DNA of 64,000 nucleotides from Chthoniobacter flavus (GTDB lineage: Bacteria; Verrucomicrobiota; Verrucomicrobiia; Chthoniobacterales; Chthoniobacteraceae). This document shows positions 26,254 to 35,788 of the stretch, one piece after another. Location of the stretch: positions 86,258-150,257 of the forward strand of contig CAMAUX010000004.1 of the NCBI GenBank assembly GCA_945861435.1. The letters are read 5' to 3'. The stretch's first letter is position 1. Every line of letters starts with the position of its first letter. A program made the position numbers and the translations under genes. Under the pieces are notes generated by a model. The model was given only the letters and a program-made list of their open reading frames with translations, had not been told where the DNA came from and searched no databases.

Positions 26254-27315
26254 TCAGATCGACCTGCCAGCCTCACCCCGCGGAACCGCTTGCAGGATGC
26301 GCTTCAAAATCTCATCCACCTTCATCCCCTCCGCCTCCGCACTGAAAGTGGGAACCACCCGGTGCCTCAAGACCGGTAGCGCCAGCGCCTCAATGTCGTC
26401 GATGGTCACATGAAAGCGCCCGCGCAAAACCGCTCGCACCTTGCCAGCCATCACAAGGTTCTGACACGCACGCGGCCCCGCACCCCACTCCAGCAGATCC
26501 TTCACAAATGCTGGGCCCCCCTCCTCACCCGCACGCGTGAAGCGCACAAGATCCAGCACGAAGTCCGTCACATGATCCGGAACCGGAACCCGCCGCACAA
26601 TGCGCTGGATCTCCACGATCTGCTCCGCGTTGATCACCGGTTGCAGCTCAAAACTCGCAGTCCCCGTCGTCCGGTTGATGATCTGCCGCTCCTCCTCGCG
26701 ACTCGGATACGCAATCCGCACGAGGAAAAGAAACCGGTCGCGCTGCGCTTCGGGAAGCGGATAGGTCCCTTCCTGCTCAATGGGATTCTGGGTCGCCAGC
26801 ACGAAGAACGGCTCCTCCAGCTTCATCGAATGCCCTCCCACCGTCACCGAGTGCTCCTGCATCGCCTCCAGAAGCGCGGCCTGCGTCTTTGCCGGCGTCC
26901 GGTTGATCTCATCCGCCAGCACCATCTGAGCAAATATAGGCCCCTTCTGGAAAACAAACCGACGCTGCCCGCTCACGGGATCCTCCTGAATGATGTCCGT
27001 GCCCGTGATGTCCGCAGGCATCAGGTCCGGCGTGAACTGGATGCGCCGGAAACTCAGCTCCATGCAGCGCGCAAGCGAGCGGATCATCGCAGTCTTCGCA
27101 AGCCCAGGCACCCCCTCCAACAGGCAGTGCCCCCCTGCCAGAACCGCAATCAACAACTGCTCCACCACCTCGGTCTGCCCCACGATGAAACGCCCCATTT
27201 CCGCGCTCACCTTCCCAAACGCCTCGACCAGCAACGCCGCACCCGCCTTGTCGTCGACTGGTGACTGCGTAGAACTCTCCGTAGCGTTTGCAGCAGGCGT
27301 TTTCTCAGAATGCAT
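26254..27315 (-). CDS. MoxR-family AAA+ ATPase
   Basis: A 353-residue ATPase of the MoxR class. Walker A is [10 protein letters not shown] (residues 67-76), Walker B is [10 protein letters not shown] with D135 and E136, and [22 protein letters not shown] carries sensor 1. MoxR proteins act as chaperone-like remodelers, often inserting metal or maturing complexes with VWA partners, as the downstream genes encode here. It is the first gene of the DUF58/BatA/VWA/DUF4175/toroid operon. The preceding sigma/anti-sigma unit ends at a strong terminator at 27365-27403, so moxR needs its own promoter between about 27316 and 27364. Confidence 0.93.
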   Translation of the reverse strand: MHSEKTPAANATESSTQSPVDDKAGAALLVEAFGKVSAEMGRFIVGQTEVVEQLLIAVLAGGHCLLEGVPGLAKTAMIRSLARCMELSFRRIQFTPDLMPADITGTDIIQEDPVSGQRRFVFQKGPIFAQMVLADEINRTPAKTQAALLEAMQEHSVTVGGHSMKLEEPFFVLATQNPIEQEGTYPLPEAQRDRFLFLVRIAYPSREEERQIINRTTGTASFELQPVINAEQIVEIQRIVRRVPVPDHVTDFVLDLVRFTRAGEEGGPAFVKDLLEWGAGPRACQNLVMAGKVRAVLRGRFHVTIDDIEALALPVLRHRVVPTFSAEAEGMKVDEILKRILQAVPRGEAGRSI

Positions 27316-27364
27316 TGGGGTGGTTTGGGGTGGTAAATTGAAAGACTAAGGCGGCGGCCCACCC

Positions 27365-27403
27365 GAAAAGAAAAGCGCCGCTCTTGTCAGGGACAGCGGC
27401 GCT
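27365..27403 (-). terminator. Rho-independent terminator after the sigma/anti-sigma genes
   Basis: On the minus strand a perfect 9-bp stem, AGCGCCGCT with AGCGGCGCT (27395-27403 and 27374-27382), encloses a 12-base loop and is followed by TTTCTTTTC. It lies 40 bases after the anti-sigma stop and separates that unit from moxR. Confidence 0.92.
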
Positions 27404-27443
27404 GCATTGCCTTCCGGAGGCGATGATACAGGAAGCAAAAACA

Positions 27444-27998
27444 CTAGAGACTGGCTGCGTTCACACTCGAACCGTCGGAGTCCAGCCACGAGGGCGGCGT
27501 ACACACAACGGGATCGCGCATGTCCGCAGCCGCACCCAGCCATGAAATGCCGTCATCAGCCATCGCCGAAATATTGGCAAGCGGCGCCGCGAACCTCACG
27601 CTGCCAGGCCCCATGGCCGCTGCAACGATCGCGGAAAAGTGCGAGGAAGCCTCTGCCACCTTGCCCGCCGAATCACCCGCATGCCACCAGCGCGGATGCA
27701 TCACCAAAAGAGCCCCGCACGCCACCGCAGCCACGCTCGCGGCCGCTCGGTGCCAAAGCGAAACCGGCCTCACAAACTCCACAAGACGACCACGCTGCTC
27801 AGCGGTCAGACCCAAAGCCAAACTCTCCTGCCCCTCAAACCCCTCCTCAAGCATCTGCCCGAGATCGATCATCCTGTACACATCCTCACGGCTCGGCTCC
27901 GACACCGCCAGCAGCGACTCCACATAAAGCCGCTCCTCAGGCTGCAATTCGTTGCACGCGTAGTCCGTCAGATCTTGCTCGCTCAATCGACCTCTCAT
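27444..27998 (-). CDS. Putative anti-sigma factor (single-pass membrane protein)
   Basis: A 184-residue protein. The N terminus (MRGRLSEQDLTDYACNELQPEE) resembles the start of anti-sigma factors that bind ECF sigma factors, and one membrane segment lies near 82-102 (WHRAAASVAAVACGALLVM). The periplasmic part has no recognised domain. It starts four bases after the sigma factor stop (TGAATTCATG), the usual arrangement for an anti-sigma gene. No HxxxCxxC zinc motif is present, so this is not a ZAS-type. An upstream extension to 28067 is rejected because it overlaps the sigma gene. Confidence 0.6.
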   Translation of the reverse strand: MRGRLSEQDLTDYACNELQPEERLYVESLLAVSEPSREDVYRMIDLGQMLEEGFEGQESLALGLTAEQRGRLVEFVRPVSLWHRAAASVAAVACGALLVMHPRWWHAGDSAGKVAEASSHFSAIVAAAMGPGSVRFAAPLANISAMADDGISWLGAAADMRDPVVCTPPSWLDSDGSSVNAASL

Positions 27999-28002
27999 GA
28001 AT

Positions 28003-28557
28003 TCAGGCAGCTCCCTTCCTAAGGTAAATAATCTTCTCGTCCTTCTCGTCGCGCTCCATCTTGCCACGCAAATTGCGCATCGCCGCGTTGAGTAGGAAAC
28101 CCACGTTCCCGACGCTCAACCCCGTGATGTCACTCACCTCCTGATAGGAGTGATGATGATGAAAGCGCAGGCGCACGACCTCCTGCTGGTTCTTGGGCAA
28201 CTCCTTCACCAATTCCATCAACCGAGCCACGCGCTCCTTGCGCTCAAGCTCCATCAGCGGCGTCAGCGCCTCGCAGCGCTTCTGCTCAAAATGCTCCGCC
28301 TCAAGGTAAACGTACCGGTCCTCCTTCTTGAGAGACTTCAGCGAGCAATTGCGGCACACCGTGAAAAGCCACTGCGAAAGGTGCCCCTCGATTGCAGACT
28401 GCTCCTGATTGTGCAGCCGCATGAAAGTCTCCTGCACCACGTCGCGCGCACGCTCAATCTCGCCGACGATGCTCATCGAGTACTGGAGAAGCGGACGCTC
28501 ATAGCGCTCCAGCGCAGACTGCACCCAGATTGCCTTACGTTTTTGTTTACCGAACAT
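28003..28557 (-). CDS. ECF RNA polymerase sigma factor
   Basis: A 184-residue protein with the region 2 pattern SIVGEIERARDVVQETFMRL and HLSQWLFTVCRNCSLKSLK, and a region 4 helix-turn-helix (LPKNQQEVVRLRFHHHHSYQ, then EVSDITGLSVGNVGFLL). Size and layout are those of extracytoplasmic-function sigma factors. With the membrane protein directly downstream it likely forms a sigma/anti-sigma switch responding to envelope stress. A plausible target is the adjacent MoxR operon, which is inference. Confidence 0.9.
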   Translation of the reverse strand: MFGKQKRKAIWVQSALERYERPLLQYSMSIVGEIERARDVVQETFMRLHNQEQSAIEGHLSQWLFTVCRNCSLKSLKKEDRYVYLEAEHFEQKRCEALTPLMELERKERVARLMELVKELPKNQQEVVRLRFHHHHSYQEVSDITGLSVGNVGFLLNAAMRNLRGKMERDEKDEKIIYLRKGAA

Positions 28558-28710
28558 GGGAGTGGGGGGCTGAGGTTTTCGCGGCTTTCAGGAACACCCG
28601 GAAACGCCACGCCCCTCCCTGATAACCGCAAACGGGCCTTTTTCTTAAGCAAAATCTTCGGGTGGCATGCCCACTCGGGGTCGACCACTTCCTCCCTATT
28701 CCCAACCCTT

Positions 28711-29691
28711 TCAACCGACCCGCCTGAGAACCTCCCAGATCCGCGTGAAATGCTCCGGCCCAAAACCCATCGCCCGCTTCAACTGAAAGTCCCTCTCCAA
28801 CGGGTTGGAGATCCTCTGGCAGGCCCGGAAATCTTCCCAAGAGACGAACCCCTGTATCCACGCCCAGTGCCCGAGCACCGGAACCGGGAAGTCGCTCCCA
28901 TGAACCAACCGCGACACCGTCGGCTCCCGCAGACAACGCCGCACATGCCTCCCCCGAATCGGCACATTGAACGCACTCGTATCCCCGTACAACCCGGGAT
29001 ACCGCCCCAGCATCTCCTCAAACACGTGGAAGTATTCCGGATCAAACAACCCGCTCTTCGTCGCACAATGCGCTGCGACCACTTTGACCCCAATCTCCAG
29101 TGGTCGCCTCAGCACCCGCGGATCCGCGAACTCCTTGCGCACCACAGGCACCGTGTGCTCGCCGCCCGTGTGCGCCAGCAACGGCAACCCCGCCTCCGCC
29201 ATCCGCTCCCAAAACCTCGTGAAGCGCCGGTCCCCGCAGTCAATGTTATGGCAGTTAGGCAGGCACTTCATCATCACCGCCCCACCCGCCAAGCAGCGCT
29301 CTAATTCTTCGAGCGCATCCGCACGCGCCGGATGAATGGACACCGCCGGCAAAAACTCCGCATGCTTGCGGGCCAAATCCAGCACGTACTCGTTGGGTAC
29401 ATAAAACGACCCCACCTCCGGAAGAACACACCCGCCGCTGTCATACACCTGTTCATGGGCAAGGATCACCGCGCATCCCATCGAGGACTCACGCACCCAC
29501 TGCAGCACCCGCTCCACAACCAACCGGTCCAAAGCCCCGTCGAGATCGGAGCGACTCAACCCCATCTGCCTCACCATCAATCCCGCCAGCAGCCGATGCC
29601 GCCCACTCAGACGCAGCCAGCACCCACTTCCCTCCCTGCCGTTTCCAACAAGGTGTACATGCGCATCTACCGGCGGCCGCAGCTCATTCAT
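28711..29691 (-). CDS. Amidohydrolase-family metal-dependent hydrolase (TIM barrel)
   Basis: A 326-residue protein of the amidohydrolase-2 type. VDAHVHLVG (H11, H13) is the HxH metal site, MKCLPN gives a candidate lysine, LLAHTGGEH and VVAAHC supply further histidines, and RLVHGSDFP gives the catalytic aspartate. All expected ligands are present, so it should be active. The substrate cannot be told; ACMSD-like decarboxylases and lactonases share the fold. It is upstream of the sigma gene on the same strand, with 153 bases between them. Confidence 0.82.
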   Translation of the reverse strand: MNELRPPVDAHVHLVGNGREGSGCWLRLSGRHRLLAGLMVRQMGLSRSDLDGALDRLVVERVLQWVRESSMGCAVILAHEQVYDSGGCVLPEVGSFYVPNEYVLDLARKHAEFLPAVSIHPARADALEELERCLAGGAVMMKCLPNCHNIDCGDRRFTRFWERMAEAGLPLLAHTGGEHTVPVVRKEFADPRVLRRPLEIGVKVVAAHCATKSGLFDPEYFHVFEEMLGRYPGLYGDTSAFNVPIRGRHVRRCLREPTVSRLVHGSDFPVPVLGHWAWIQGFVSWEDFRACQRISNPLERDFQLKRAMGFGPEHFTRIWEVLRRVG

Positions 29692-29843
29692 GCGGGCTCC
29701 ACGTTAAGCGATCATCCCCAGGATTGACCAGCAATTCACCCCAACCAACCTCAGGCACACCCTAATTTCCTCCCTGTGCGCGGGTTGGAGAAATGCCTGT
29801 TCACAACGGCACCCCCCACCCAATCTCCGCGCCCAGTTCACCC

Positions 29844-32228
29844 ATGAAGCTCCGAATCCATACCCTACTCACTCCCGCACTCGGTCTCGCCGCCTTTGCC
29901 GGGCTCGCACAAAACCCCGCCCCCAAGAAGTTCGAGGCGATGGACTATGGCCGTTTTGTCTCCGCCACCTTCAACAACGCCGAAGGCAAAAACACTCTCG
30001 GCTCCACCGGGGCCCGCAAGGATGGCGCCGCACCCGCGAAGGCCTACGGCTGCACCGCAGACAAGGGCATCGCCATCAAGCTCGAGAACGACTCCACCGT
30101 GGTCTTCGACACCGACCTCGTCCGCATGGCCGGTGGCTGGTCCAACGGCTTCATCCAACTCAAGGGCGTCGTCTTCGAGGGCGGTCACGGCCCCAACCCC
30201 GGTCCAGCACCCGGCGCCAAAATCGTCTTCCAAACCAACCCCACCCCAGGCTGGAGCACCGACGCCACTTTCGCCGATACCCGTAAGCTGCCCACCGGAC
30301 CCGGTGCGGCAACCCGCCCCTTCGGCCCCCTCCCCCGCGAGTTGGCCAAGTACAAGGGCCTCTACCTCCATGGCGACCAAGTCGTCCTCAGCTACACCGT
30401 AGGCTCGGCCTCCGTCCTCGAATTGCCAGCCGCCGAAAAAATCGGCGAACGCGGCATGCTCACCCGAACCTTCAACGTCTCTGGCAAGGGTTCACAGCAG
30501 GCAAGCCTCCTCGCCGCGGAAGCCATCGACGGCGCCGCCTCCCAACTTCTTGAAGACGGTAAAGTCGCCGCTCTCGCCGACGATCCCAAGAACCCAGACT
30601 CCCGCCTCCTCGTCGCCCTCCTCAGCGCCCCAGCCGGCACACAGCTCGACGCAGGCCCCGCGCGCATCAGCGTGAAACTGCCACGCTTTGCCGGTGGCGA
30701 ATCCTTCAAGGTCGTCTACGGACGCGGAACCACCGCAGACGCGGCCGCCTTCGCCGCTGACACCGCGCGCCTCAGTGCTCCTGCAAAACTCGCAGAACTC
30801 ACCAAAGGCGGCACACCTCATTGGACAAAGACCGTAACCACCAAAGGTGAACTCGGCACGGAATCCAACGGCTTCCCGTACGTTGTCGACTCCATCACCC
30901 CGCCCCTCGAAAATCCCTACAATGCATGGATTCGCTTTGGCGGACTCGACTTCTTCTCCGACGGCCGCGCAGCCCTCTCCACATGGAGCGGCGACGTGTG
31001 GATCGTCAGCGGCGTGAACGGCGATCTCAAGGAGCTCACATGGAAACGCTACGCCAGCGGCCTCTATCAGGCACTCGGACTCAAGGTCGTCGACAACGTC
31101 GTCTACGTCCTCGGCCGCGACCAGATCACCCGCCTCCACGACCTCAACAACGACGGAGAGGCCGACTTCTACGAGAACTTCAACAACGACGTCCAGGTCA
31201 CCCCGGGCTTCCATGAATTCGCCCTCGATCTCCACACCGACCCCCAAGGCAATTTCTACTTCGCCAAGGGTGGCCCCGTGAATCCCGGCGGCCGCGGCTG
31301 GGGCCCGCTGAGCGACCACAACGGCTGCATCTTCAAAATCTCCAAAGATGGACAGAAGTTCGAGGTCTACGCCACCGGCGTGCGCGCCCCGAACGGCATG
31401 GGGGTCGGCCCCAAGGGCGAAGTCACCTGCGGCGACAACCAAGGGACATGGGTGCCCGCCTGCTACGTGCACATGGCCAAGCAGGGCGAATTCATCGGCG
31501 TCACCGACCTCGCTCACCTGCCCACCAAACCCACCGCTCACAGCAACCACATCTGCTACCTGCCGATGGACGTGGACAACTCCGGCGGCGCTCAAGTCTG
31601 GGTCACCAGCAAACAGTGGGGGCCCTTTGAAAACCGTCTCCTGCACCTCAGCTACGGCCAGGCCACCGCAAATCTCATCCTCTCCGAGCAGGTCGGCGAC
31701 ACCCTCCAAGGCGGGGCGGTCAAACTCCCCCTCAAGTTTGAAACCGGCGTCATGCGCGCACGCTTCCATCCCACCGATGGCCAGCTCTACCTCACCGGCC
31801 TCCGCGGCTGGCAGACCAAGGGCGGCAAGGACGGCGCCTTCTACCGCGTGCGCTACACCGGCAAACCCGTCACCCTCCAGACCTCCCTGCGCGTCACCGA
31901 CAAGGGCATCCACCTCGGATTCACCAACCCGGTGGACGCCGCCGCAGCAGCCGATCTCCAGAACTACTCCATCCAGCAGTACAACTACCGCTGGACCGAG
32001 GCCTACGGCTCGCCTGACTTCAAGCCCAGCAACCCCGAGGAGAAGGGTCGCGACGACGTCGAGATCAAGTCCGTCAAACTATCCGCAGACGCGAAAACCG
32101 TCTTCCTCGAGGTCCCAGGCCTCAAGCCCGTCGATCAAGTCCGCATCAAGATGAACCTCAAGGCTGCCGATGGCGCCGACATCCCCAAGGAGGTCGTCCA
32201 CACCATCAACGCCATCGGCAAGGAATAA
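29844..32228 (+). CDS. Secreted DUF6797-like and propeller-domain oxidoreductase
   Basis: A 794-residue protein with a signal peptide (LLTPALGLAAFAGLAQN). Residues about 28-320 look like the DUF6797-type N-terminal domain found in verrucomicrobial membrane-bound dehydrogenases (MDYGRFVSATFNNAEGKN ... GYIQLKG-like GFIQLKGVVFEGG). Residues about 340-690 are a sorbosone-dehydrogenase-like propeller (GVRAPNGMGVGPKGEVTCGD). The C-terminal domain matches the protein at 6071-7531. There is no CxxCH, so electrons would go to the cytochrome encoded next. The ATG at 29844 is used because the signal peptide begins there; the frame is open up to 29793. Confidence 0.72.
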   Translation: MKLRIHTLLTPALGLAAFAGLAQNPAPKKFEAMDYGRFVSATFNNAEGKNTLGSTGARKDGAAPAKAYGCTADKGIAIKLENDSTVVFDTDLVRMAGGWSNGFIQLKGVVFEGGHGPNPGPAPGAKIVFQTNPTPGWSTDATFADTRKLPTGPGAATRPFGPLPRELAKYKGLYLHGDQVVLSYTVGSASVLELPAAEKIGERGMLTRTFNVSGKGSQQASLLAAEAIDGAASQLLEDGKVAALADDPKNPDSRLLVALLSAPAGTQLDAGPARISVKLPRFAGGESFKVVYGRGTTADAAAFAADTARLSAPAKLAELTKGGTPHWTKTVTTKGELGTESNGFPYVVDSITPPLENPYNAWIRFGGLDFFSDGRAALSTWSGDVWIVSGVNGDLKELTWKRYASGLYQALGLKVVDNVVYVLGRDQITRLHDLNNDGEADFYENFNNDVQVTPGFHEFALDLHTDPQGNFYFAKGGPVNPGGRGWGPLSDHNGCIFKISKDGQKFEVYATGVRAPNGMGVGPKGEVTCGDNQGTWVPACYVHMAKQGEFIGVTDLAHLPTKPTAHSNHICYLPMDVDNSGGAQVWVTSKQWGPFENRLLHLSYGQATANLILSEQVGDTLQGGAVKLPLKFETGVMRARFHPTDGQLYLTGLRGWQTKGGKDGAFYRVRYTGKPVTLQTSLRVTDKGIHLGFTNPVDAAAAADLQNYSIQQYNYRWTEAYGSPDFKPSNPEEKGRDDVEIKSVKLSADAKTVFLEVPGLKPVDQVRIKMNLKAADGADIPKEVVHTINAIGKE

Positions 32229-32258
32229 GCTCCACCGCTTCATCAGCCTCTCATCTCA

Positions 32259-32293
32259 AGGGCTGCGCCTGACTCTCAGGCGCGGCCCTTTTC
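32259..32293 (+). terminator. Rho-independent terminator or attenuator between propeller and cytochrome genes
   Basis: AGGGC-T-GCGCCTGA pairs with TCAGGCGC-G-GCCCT around a CTC loop (13 pairs, one mismatch), followed by TTTTCC. It lies 30 bases after the stop at 32228 and 59 bases before the cytochrome ATG, so the cytochrome genes are probably made at lower level or from their own promoter. Confidence 0.85.
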
Positions 32294-32351
32294 CTTCCCA
32301 CACTGAAACCAACCCGCTTCGCTCCAACTCAGGTTGCCCTCCTAAAAAGCC

Positions 32352-34460
32352 ATGTCCCGCATCCGCCTCACGCTTCTCCTCCTCGTCGCCCTCGCCTCCT
32401 CCCTTCCGGCACACGCAGACTCCCCCGGCGTCCAGTCGCCCGCGCTCCCCGAAGCCAATCCCAAAAAGGCCCCGGGCCTCATTCTCACATTCCTTCAAGG
32501 CGAGCAAACCGACTCCCGCGAAAGCCGGCACCTCGCGCTCCACATACCCGCGGACACCATCCCGTCCCCCTTCCTTTCCAAGGGCCCGTTCACCGCGCGC
32601 TGGGAGGGCTTCATCGCCTCCCCGCTGCGCGCCGACCACAGCTTCCAAGTCCGAGTACGTGGCCACTTCAAGCTCACCCTCAACGGCACCCAAATCCTCG
32701 ACACCCATTCCCCAGAACTCACCCTCGGTGAACCCAAACGCGCTCAACTCAACAAGGGCGCCAACCTCCTCGTAGCCGAGTTCACCCCTGAACCCGCTGG
32801 CGATGCCACCGTCCAACTCCTCTGGAGCTCCAGCGAGTTCCCACTCGAACCCGTCCCCTCCATCCTCTTCACACACGAAAGCGCCACACCCGCACTCCGC
32901 TCTGGCAACCGTCTGCGCGAAGGCCGCCTCCTCTTCGCACAACTGCGCTGCGCCGCCTGCCACGCCGACCCCATCCTCCTCCCCGCACCCACTCCCGGTG
33001 AAGCCATGCCGGAGCTCGCACAGGACGCCCCCGTCTTCGCCGACCTCGGTGCCAAGTTCAACGCCCCATGGCTCGCACACTGGATCAACGATCCGCACTC
33101 CACACGCCCCCATGCGCTGATGCCCCGCGTCTTCTCCGCCCCCGAAGGCACCATCGCGCAAGAGGCCGCAGACCTCGCCGCTTTCCTCCTCTCCTCCGGC
33201 ACCCGCAACGACCAAGCCCCTTCCGACGATCTCGCACCCGCGGGCGGCGCACTCTTCGCAAACCTCGGCTGCATCGCATGCCACACGCCTCCGGATTTCA
33301 ATGGCAACGACGAACACGCACGAACCCCGCTCGCCCACCTCAAAGCCAAGTGGCAACCCACAGCCCTCGCCGCTTTCCTCAAGGAGCCCGCAAAAAACTA
33401 CCGCTGGACCCACATGCCCAACTTCCGCCTCACCGACGAAGAGGCCGCCCAACTCACCAGCTTCCTGCTCTCCGGCACCCAACGCGACTTCCCTCCGACT
33501 CCCAACGGCGACCCCGCCCGCGGCGCTCAACGCCTCGTCTCCAGCGGGTGCCTCAACTGCCACGCAGGCCTGCCCCCCACCACCCAACCCACGCTCTCAG
33601 CCACCCTCCAATCAGGATGGATCAAAGGCTGCATGGCCCCTCAAAAATCCGCACGAGGCAGCGCCCCGGACTTCGCTCTCACCGATTCCCAACGCGATGC
33701 ACTCCGCACATTCGCCGCCTCCGGCTTCGAATCCCTCCGCCACGACACCCCCGCGGAATTCGCAGACCGTCAGACCAAAGCCATGCGCTGCACCGCATGC
33801 CACAGCCGCGACGGCGCGCCCAGCACGTGGTCCCAACTCGACGATGAGACCGCCCCGCTCCAAGCCGCAGCACCGCAGCCCGAAGGCGAGGGAAACCCCG
33901 TCGCCACCACCGCGCTCCCCCTCTTCCATTGGTTCGGAGAGAAACTGCAACCCTCATGGATGGCGCGCTTCATCACCGGCGAGCCGCTTCCCAAGCCCCG
34001 CCCATGGCTGATCGCGCGCATGCCCGGTTTCCCCGCCGTCGGCGAAGGCATCGCACACGGCCTTTCCCACTCCCACGGCCTTTCCCTCACCAGCCCTCCG
34101 GAACCACCACCCGCCGAGGAACACGCTCGCAACGGCGCCACCCTTCTCGCGGAAAATGGCGGCTTCAACTGCACCACCTGCCATGGCGTCGGAGAACGCC
34201 CACCCACCGCCGTCTTCGAAGCTCCGGGCATCAACCTCGCATGGGCCTCCCAACGCCTGCGCAAAGACTACTTCCAACGCTGGCTCCTCCACCCCCTGCG
34301 CATTGATCCCGAAACCAAGATGCCTCGCTTCGCCGATGAAGACGGCCGCACCCAACTCACCGACCTCTACGAAGGCCGCGCACGCGACCAGTTCGACGCC
34401 ATCTGGCAGTACCTCCGAACCCAAGCCCCTCAGCCTCAGAAATCCCAAGCCGCCCAATGA
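32352..34460 (+). CDS. Secreted multiheme c-type cytochrome (five CxxCH) with PA14 domain
   Basis: A 702-residue protein with a signal peptide (LLLLVALASSLPAHAD). Residues about 60-175 look like a PA14 domain (FTARWEGFIASPLRADHSFQ, KLTLNGTQIL). Five heme sites follow: CAACH at 200, CIACH at 307, CLNCH at 400, CTACH at 480 and CTTCH at 607. MP motifs (HMPNF, RMPGF, KMPRF) could supply distal methionine ligands. This repeated monoheme-domain layout fits a periplasmic electron-transfer chain, and the order suggests it accepts electrons from the propeller protein upstream. Its stop overlaps the next gene as ATGA. Confidence 0.85.
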   Translation: MSRIRLTLLLLVALASSLPAHADSPGVQSPALPEANPKKAPGLILTFLQGEQTDSRESRHLALHIPADTIPSPFLSKGPFTARWEGFIASPLRADHSFQVRVRGHFKLTLNGTQILDTHSPELTLGEPKRAQLNKGANLLVAEFTPEPAGDATVQLLWSSSEFPLEPVPSILFTHESATPALRSGNRLREGRLLFAQLRCAACHADPILLPAPTPGEAMPELAQDAPVFADLGAKFNAPWLAHWINDPHSTRPHALMPRVFSAPEGTIAQEAADLAAFLLSSGTRNDQAPSDDLAPAGGALFANLGCIACHTPPDFNGNDEHARTPLAHLKAKWQPTALAAFLKEPAKNYRWTHMPNFRLTDEEAAQLTSFLLSGTQRDFPPTPNGDPARGAQRLVSSGCLNCHAGLPPTTQPTLSATLQSGWIKGCMAPQKSARGSAPDFALTDSQRDALRTFAASGFESLRHDTPAEFADRQTKAMRCTACHSRDGAPSTWSQLDDETAPLQAAAPQPEGEGNPVATTALPLFHWFGEKLQPSWMARFITGEPLPKPRPWLIARMPGFPAVGEGIAHGLSHSHGLSLTSPPEPPPAEEHARNGATLLAENGGFNCTTCHGVGERPPTAVFEAPGINLAWASQRLRKDYFQRWLLHPLRIDPETKMPRFADEDGRTQLTDLYEGRARDQFDAIWQYLRTQAPQPQKSQAAQ

Positions 34461-35746
34461 AGCACGCCCGCCTCGCCCTCCTCGCGGCGTTTCTCCTTCT
34501 CCTCCGCGGCGGGGGCGCACACAGCGAGGATTTCCAAGGCGCCACGCATCAACTCGACTACGACCAGCCTCCGATCAGCTACAGCAAAGCATCTCCCGCC
34601 GACCCCATCACGCGCCTTCAGGAGAAAATCCTCCGCCGCGAAATCAAACTCCACTGGGACGACACCCACGGATACCTCCCCGCGCTCCTAGAAGCCCTCT
34701 CCATCCCCGTCTCCTCCCAACTGCTCGTCTTCTCCAAAACCTCCCTCCAACGCAAACTCATCTCCGCCCAAACCCCACGCGCCCTCTACTTCAACGACGA
34801 CGTCTACATCGGCTACATCCCGGGATCGCCCGTCTTGGAAATCAGCGCAGCCGATCCCACCCTCGGCGCCACCTTCTACCATCTCGATCAGGAGGAAGTC
34901 CGCCGCCCACGCATGGAACGCGACGCCAACTGCCTCGGCTGCCATGGCGGCACACGTTCCCTCGGCATCCCGGGCCATGTGCTGCGCTCTGTCGCAAACG
35001 ACTCAATCGGCGAACCCGACCCCGCCACAGAAACCTCCAACATCAACCACTGCACCCCCGTTCACGAGCGCTGGGCTGGCTGGTTCGTCACGGGCAGCCA
35101 CGGCTCACAGAACCATCGCGGCAACCTCATCAACGCCGCCACCTTCGCGAGCGTCGAAGCCGCCCTCAACCCCTTCGACAACCTCCAGAACCTCGCTGCC
35201 ATTGCCTCCAGCGGCATCTCTCTCCAACACGCATCCTTCCCCGCCACCACCAGCGACATCGTCGCCCACCTCGTCCTCGACCACCAGGTCCACATGCACA
35301 ACTACATCGCGCGCCTCAGCTTCGAGGCCCGCATCATGGAGGCCAGTTACGGACACCTCCGCTACCTCAAACCCCAGACCGACGCCTTCCTTCGCTACCT
35401 CCTCTTCGCCGAAGAAGCACCGCTCGACGCCCCAGTCTCCGGCGACCCCGCATTCACAGAAGCCTTCCGTCGCATGAGCCCGCGCGACTCCAAGGGCCGT
35501 TCCCTGCGCGATTTCAACCTCCAAACCCGCCTCTTCAAACACCCCTGCAGCTACCTCATCTACAGCGACGCCTTCGCCAAAATGCATCCCCCCATGAAGT
35601 CCGTCGTCATGGAGAGACTCCTCGCCATCCTGAACAACTCCGACCGCGATCCTCAATTCGCACGCCTCACAACAGAGGATCGAAGCACCCTCCTCGAAAT
35701 CCTCCGCGACACCCTGCCGGACCTCCCGGAATCCTGGCGCCCCTGA
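34457..35746 (+). CDS. Secreted monoheme cytochrome-like protein
   Basis: A 429-residue protein with a signal peptide (LALLAAFLLLLRGGGAHSE) and one heme site, CLGCH at 159-163. The region before it (LYFNDDVYIGYIPGSPVLEI) and the histidine-rich middle (INHCTPVHERWAGWFVTGSH) are conserved in a secreted cytochrome family of Planctomycetota and Verrucomicrobiota whose function I do not know. It overlaps the multiheme gene by four bases and is surely cotranslated. A GCCTCA-4-TGAGGC repeat at 35760-35775 lies behind the stop, but without a T-tract. Confidence 0.75.
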   Translation: MKHARLALLAAFLLLLRGGGAHSEDFQGATHQLDYDQPPISYSKASPADPITRLQEKILRREIKLHWDDTHGYLPALLEALSIPVSSQLLVFSKTSLQRKLISAQTPRALYFNDDVYIGYIPGSPVLEISAADPTLGATFYHLDQEEVRRPRMERDANCLGCHGGTRSLGIPGHVLRSVANDSIGEPDPATETSNINHCTPVHERWAGWFVTGSHGSQNHRGNLINAATFASVEAALNPFDNLQNLAAIASSGISLQHASFPATTSDIVAHLVLDHQVHMHNYIARLSFEARIMEASYGHLRYLKPQTDAFLRYLLFAEEAPLDAPVSGDPAFTEAFRRMSPRDSKGRSLRDFNLQTRLFKHPCSYLIYSDAFAKMHPPMKSVVMERLLAILNNSDRDPQFARLTTEDRSTLLEILRDTLPDLPESWRP

Positions 35747-35788
35747 CTCGCAAACCTGCGCCTCACAACTGAGGCCGGGCCGTCACCC

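Noticed and set aside
35760..35775. Terminator between the monoheme cytochrome and lipoprotein genes
   Set aside because: Six-base stem only and no T-tract.
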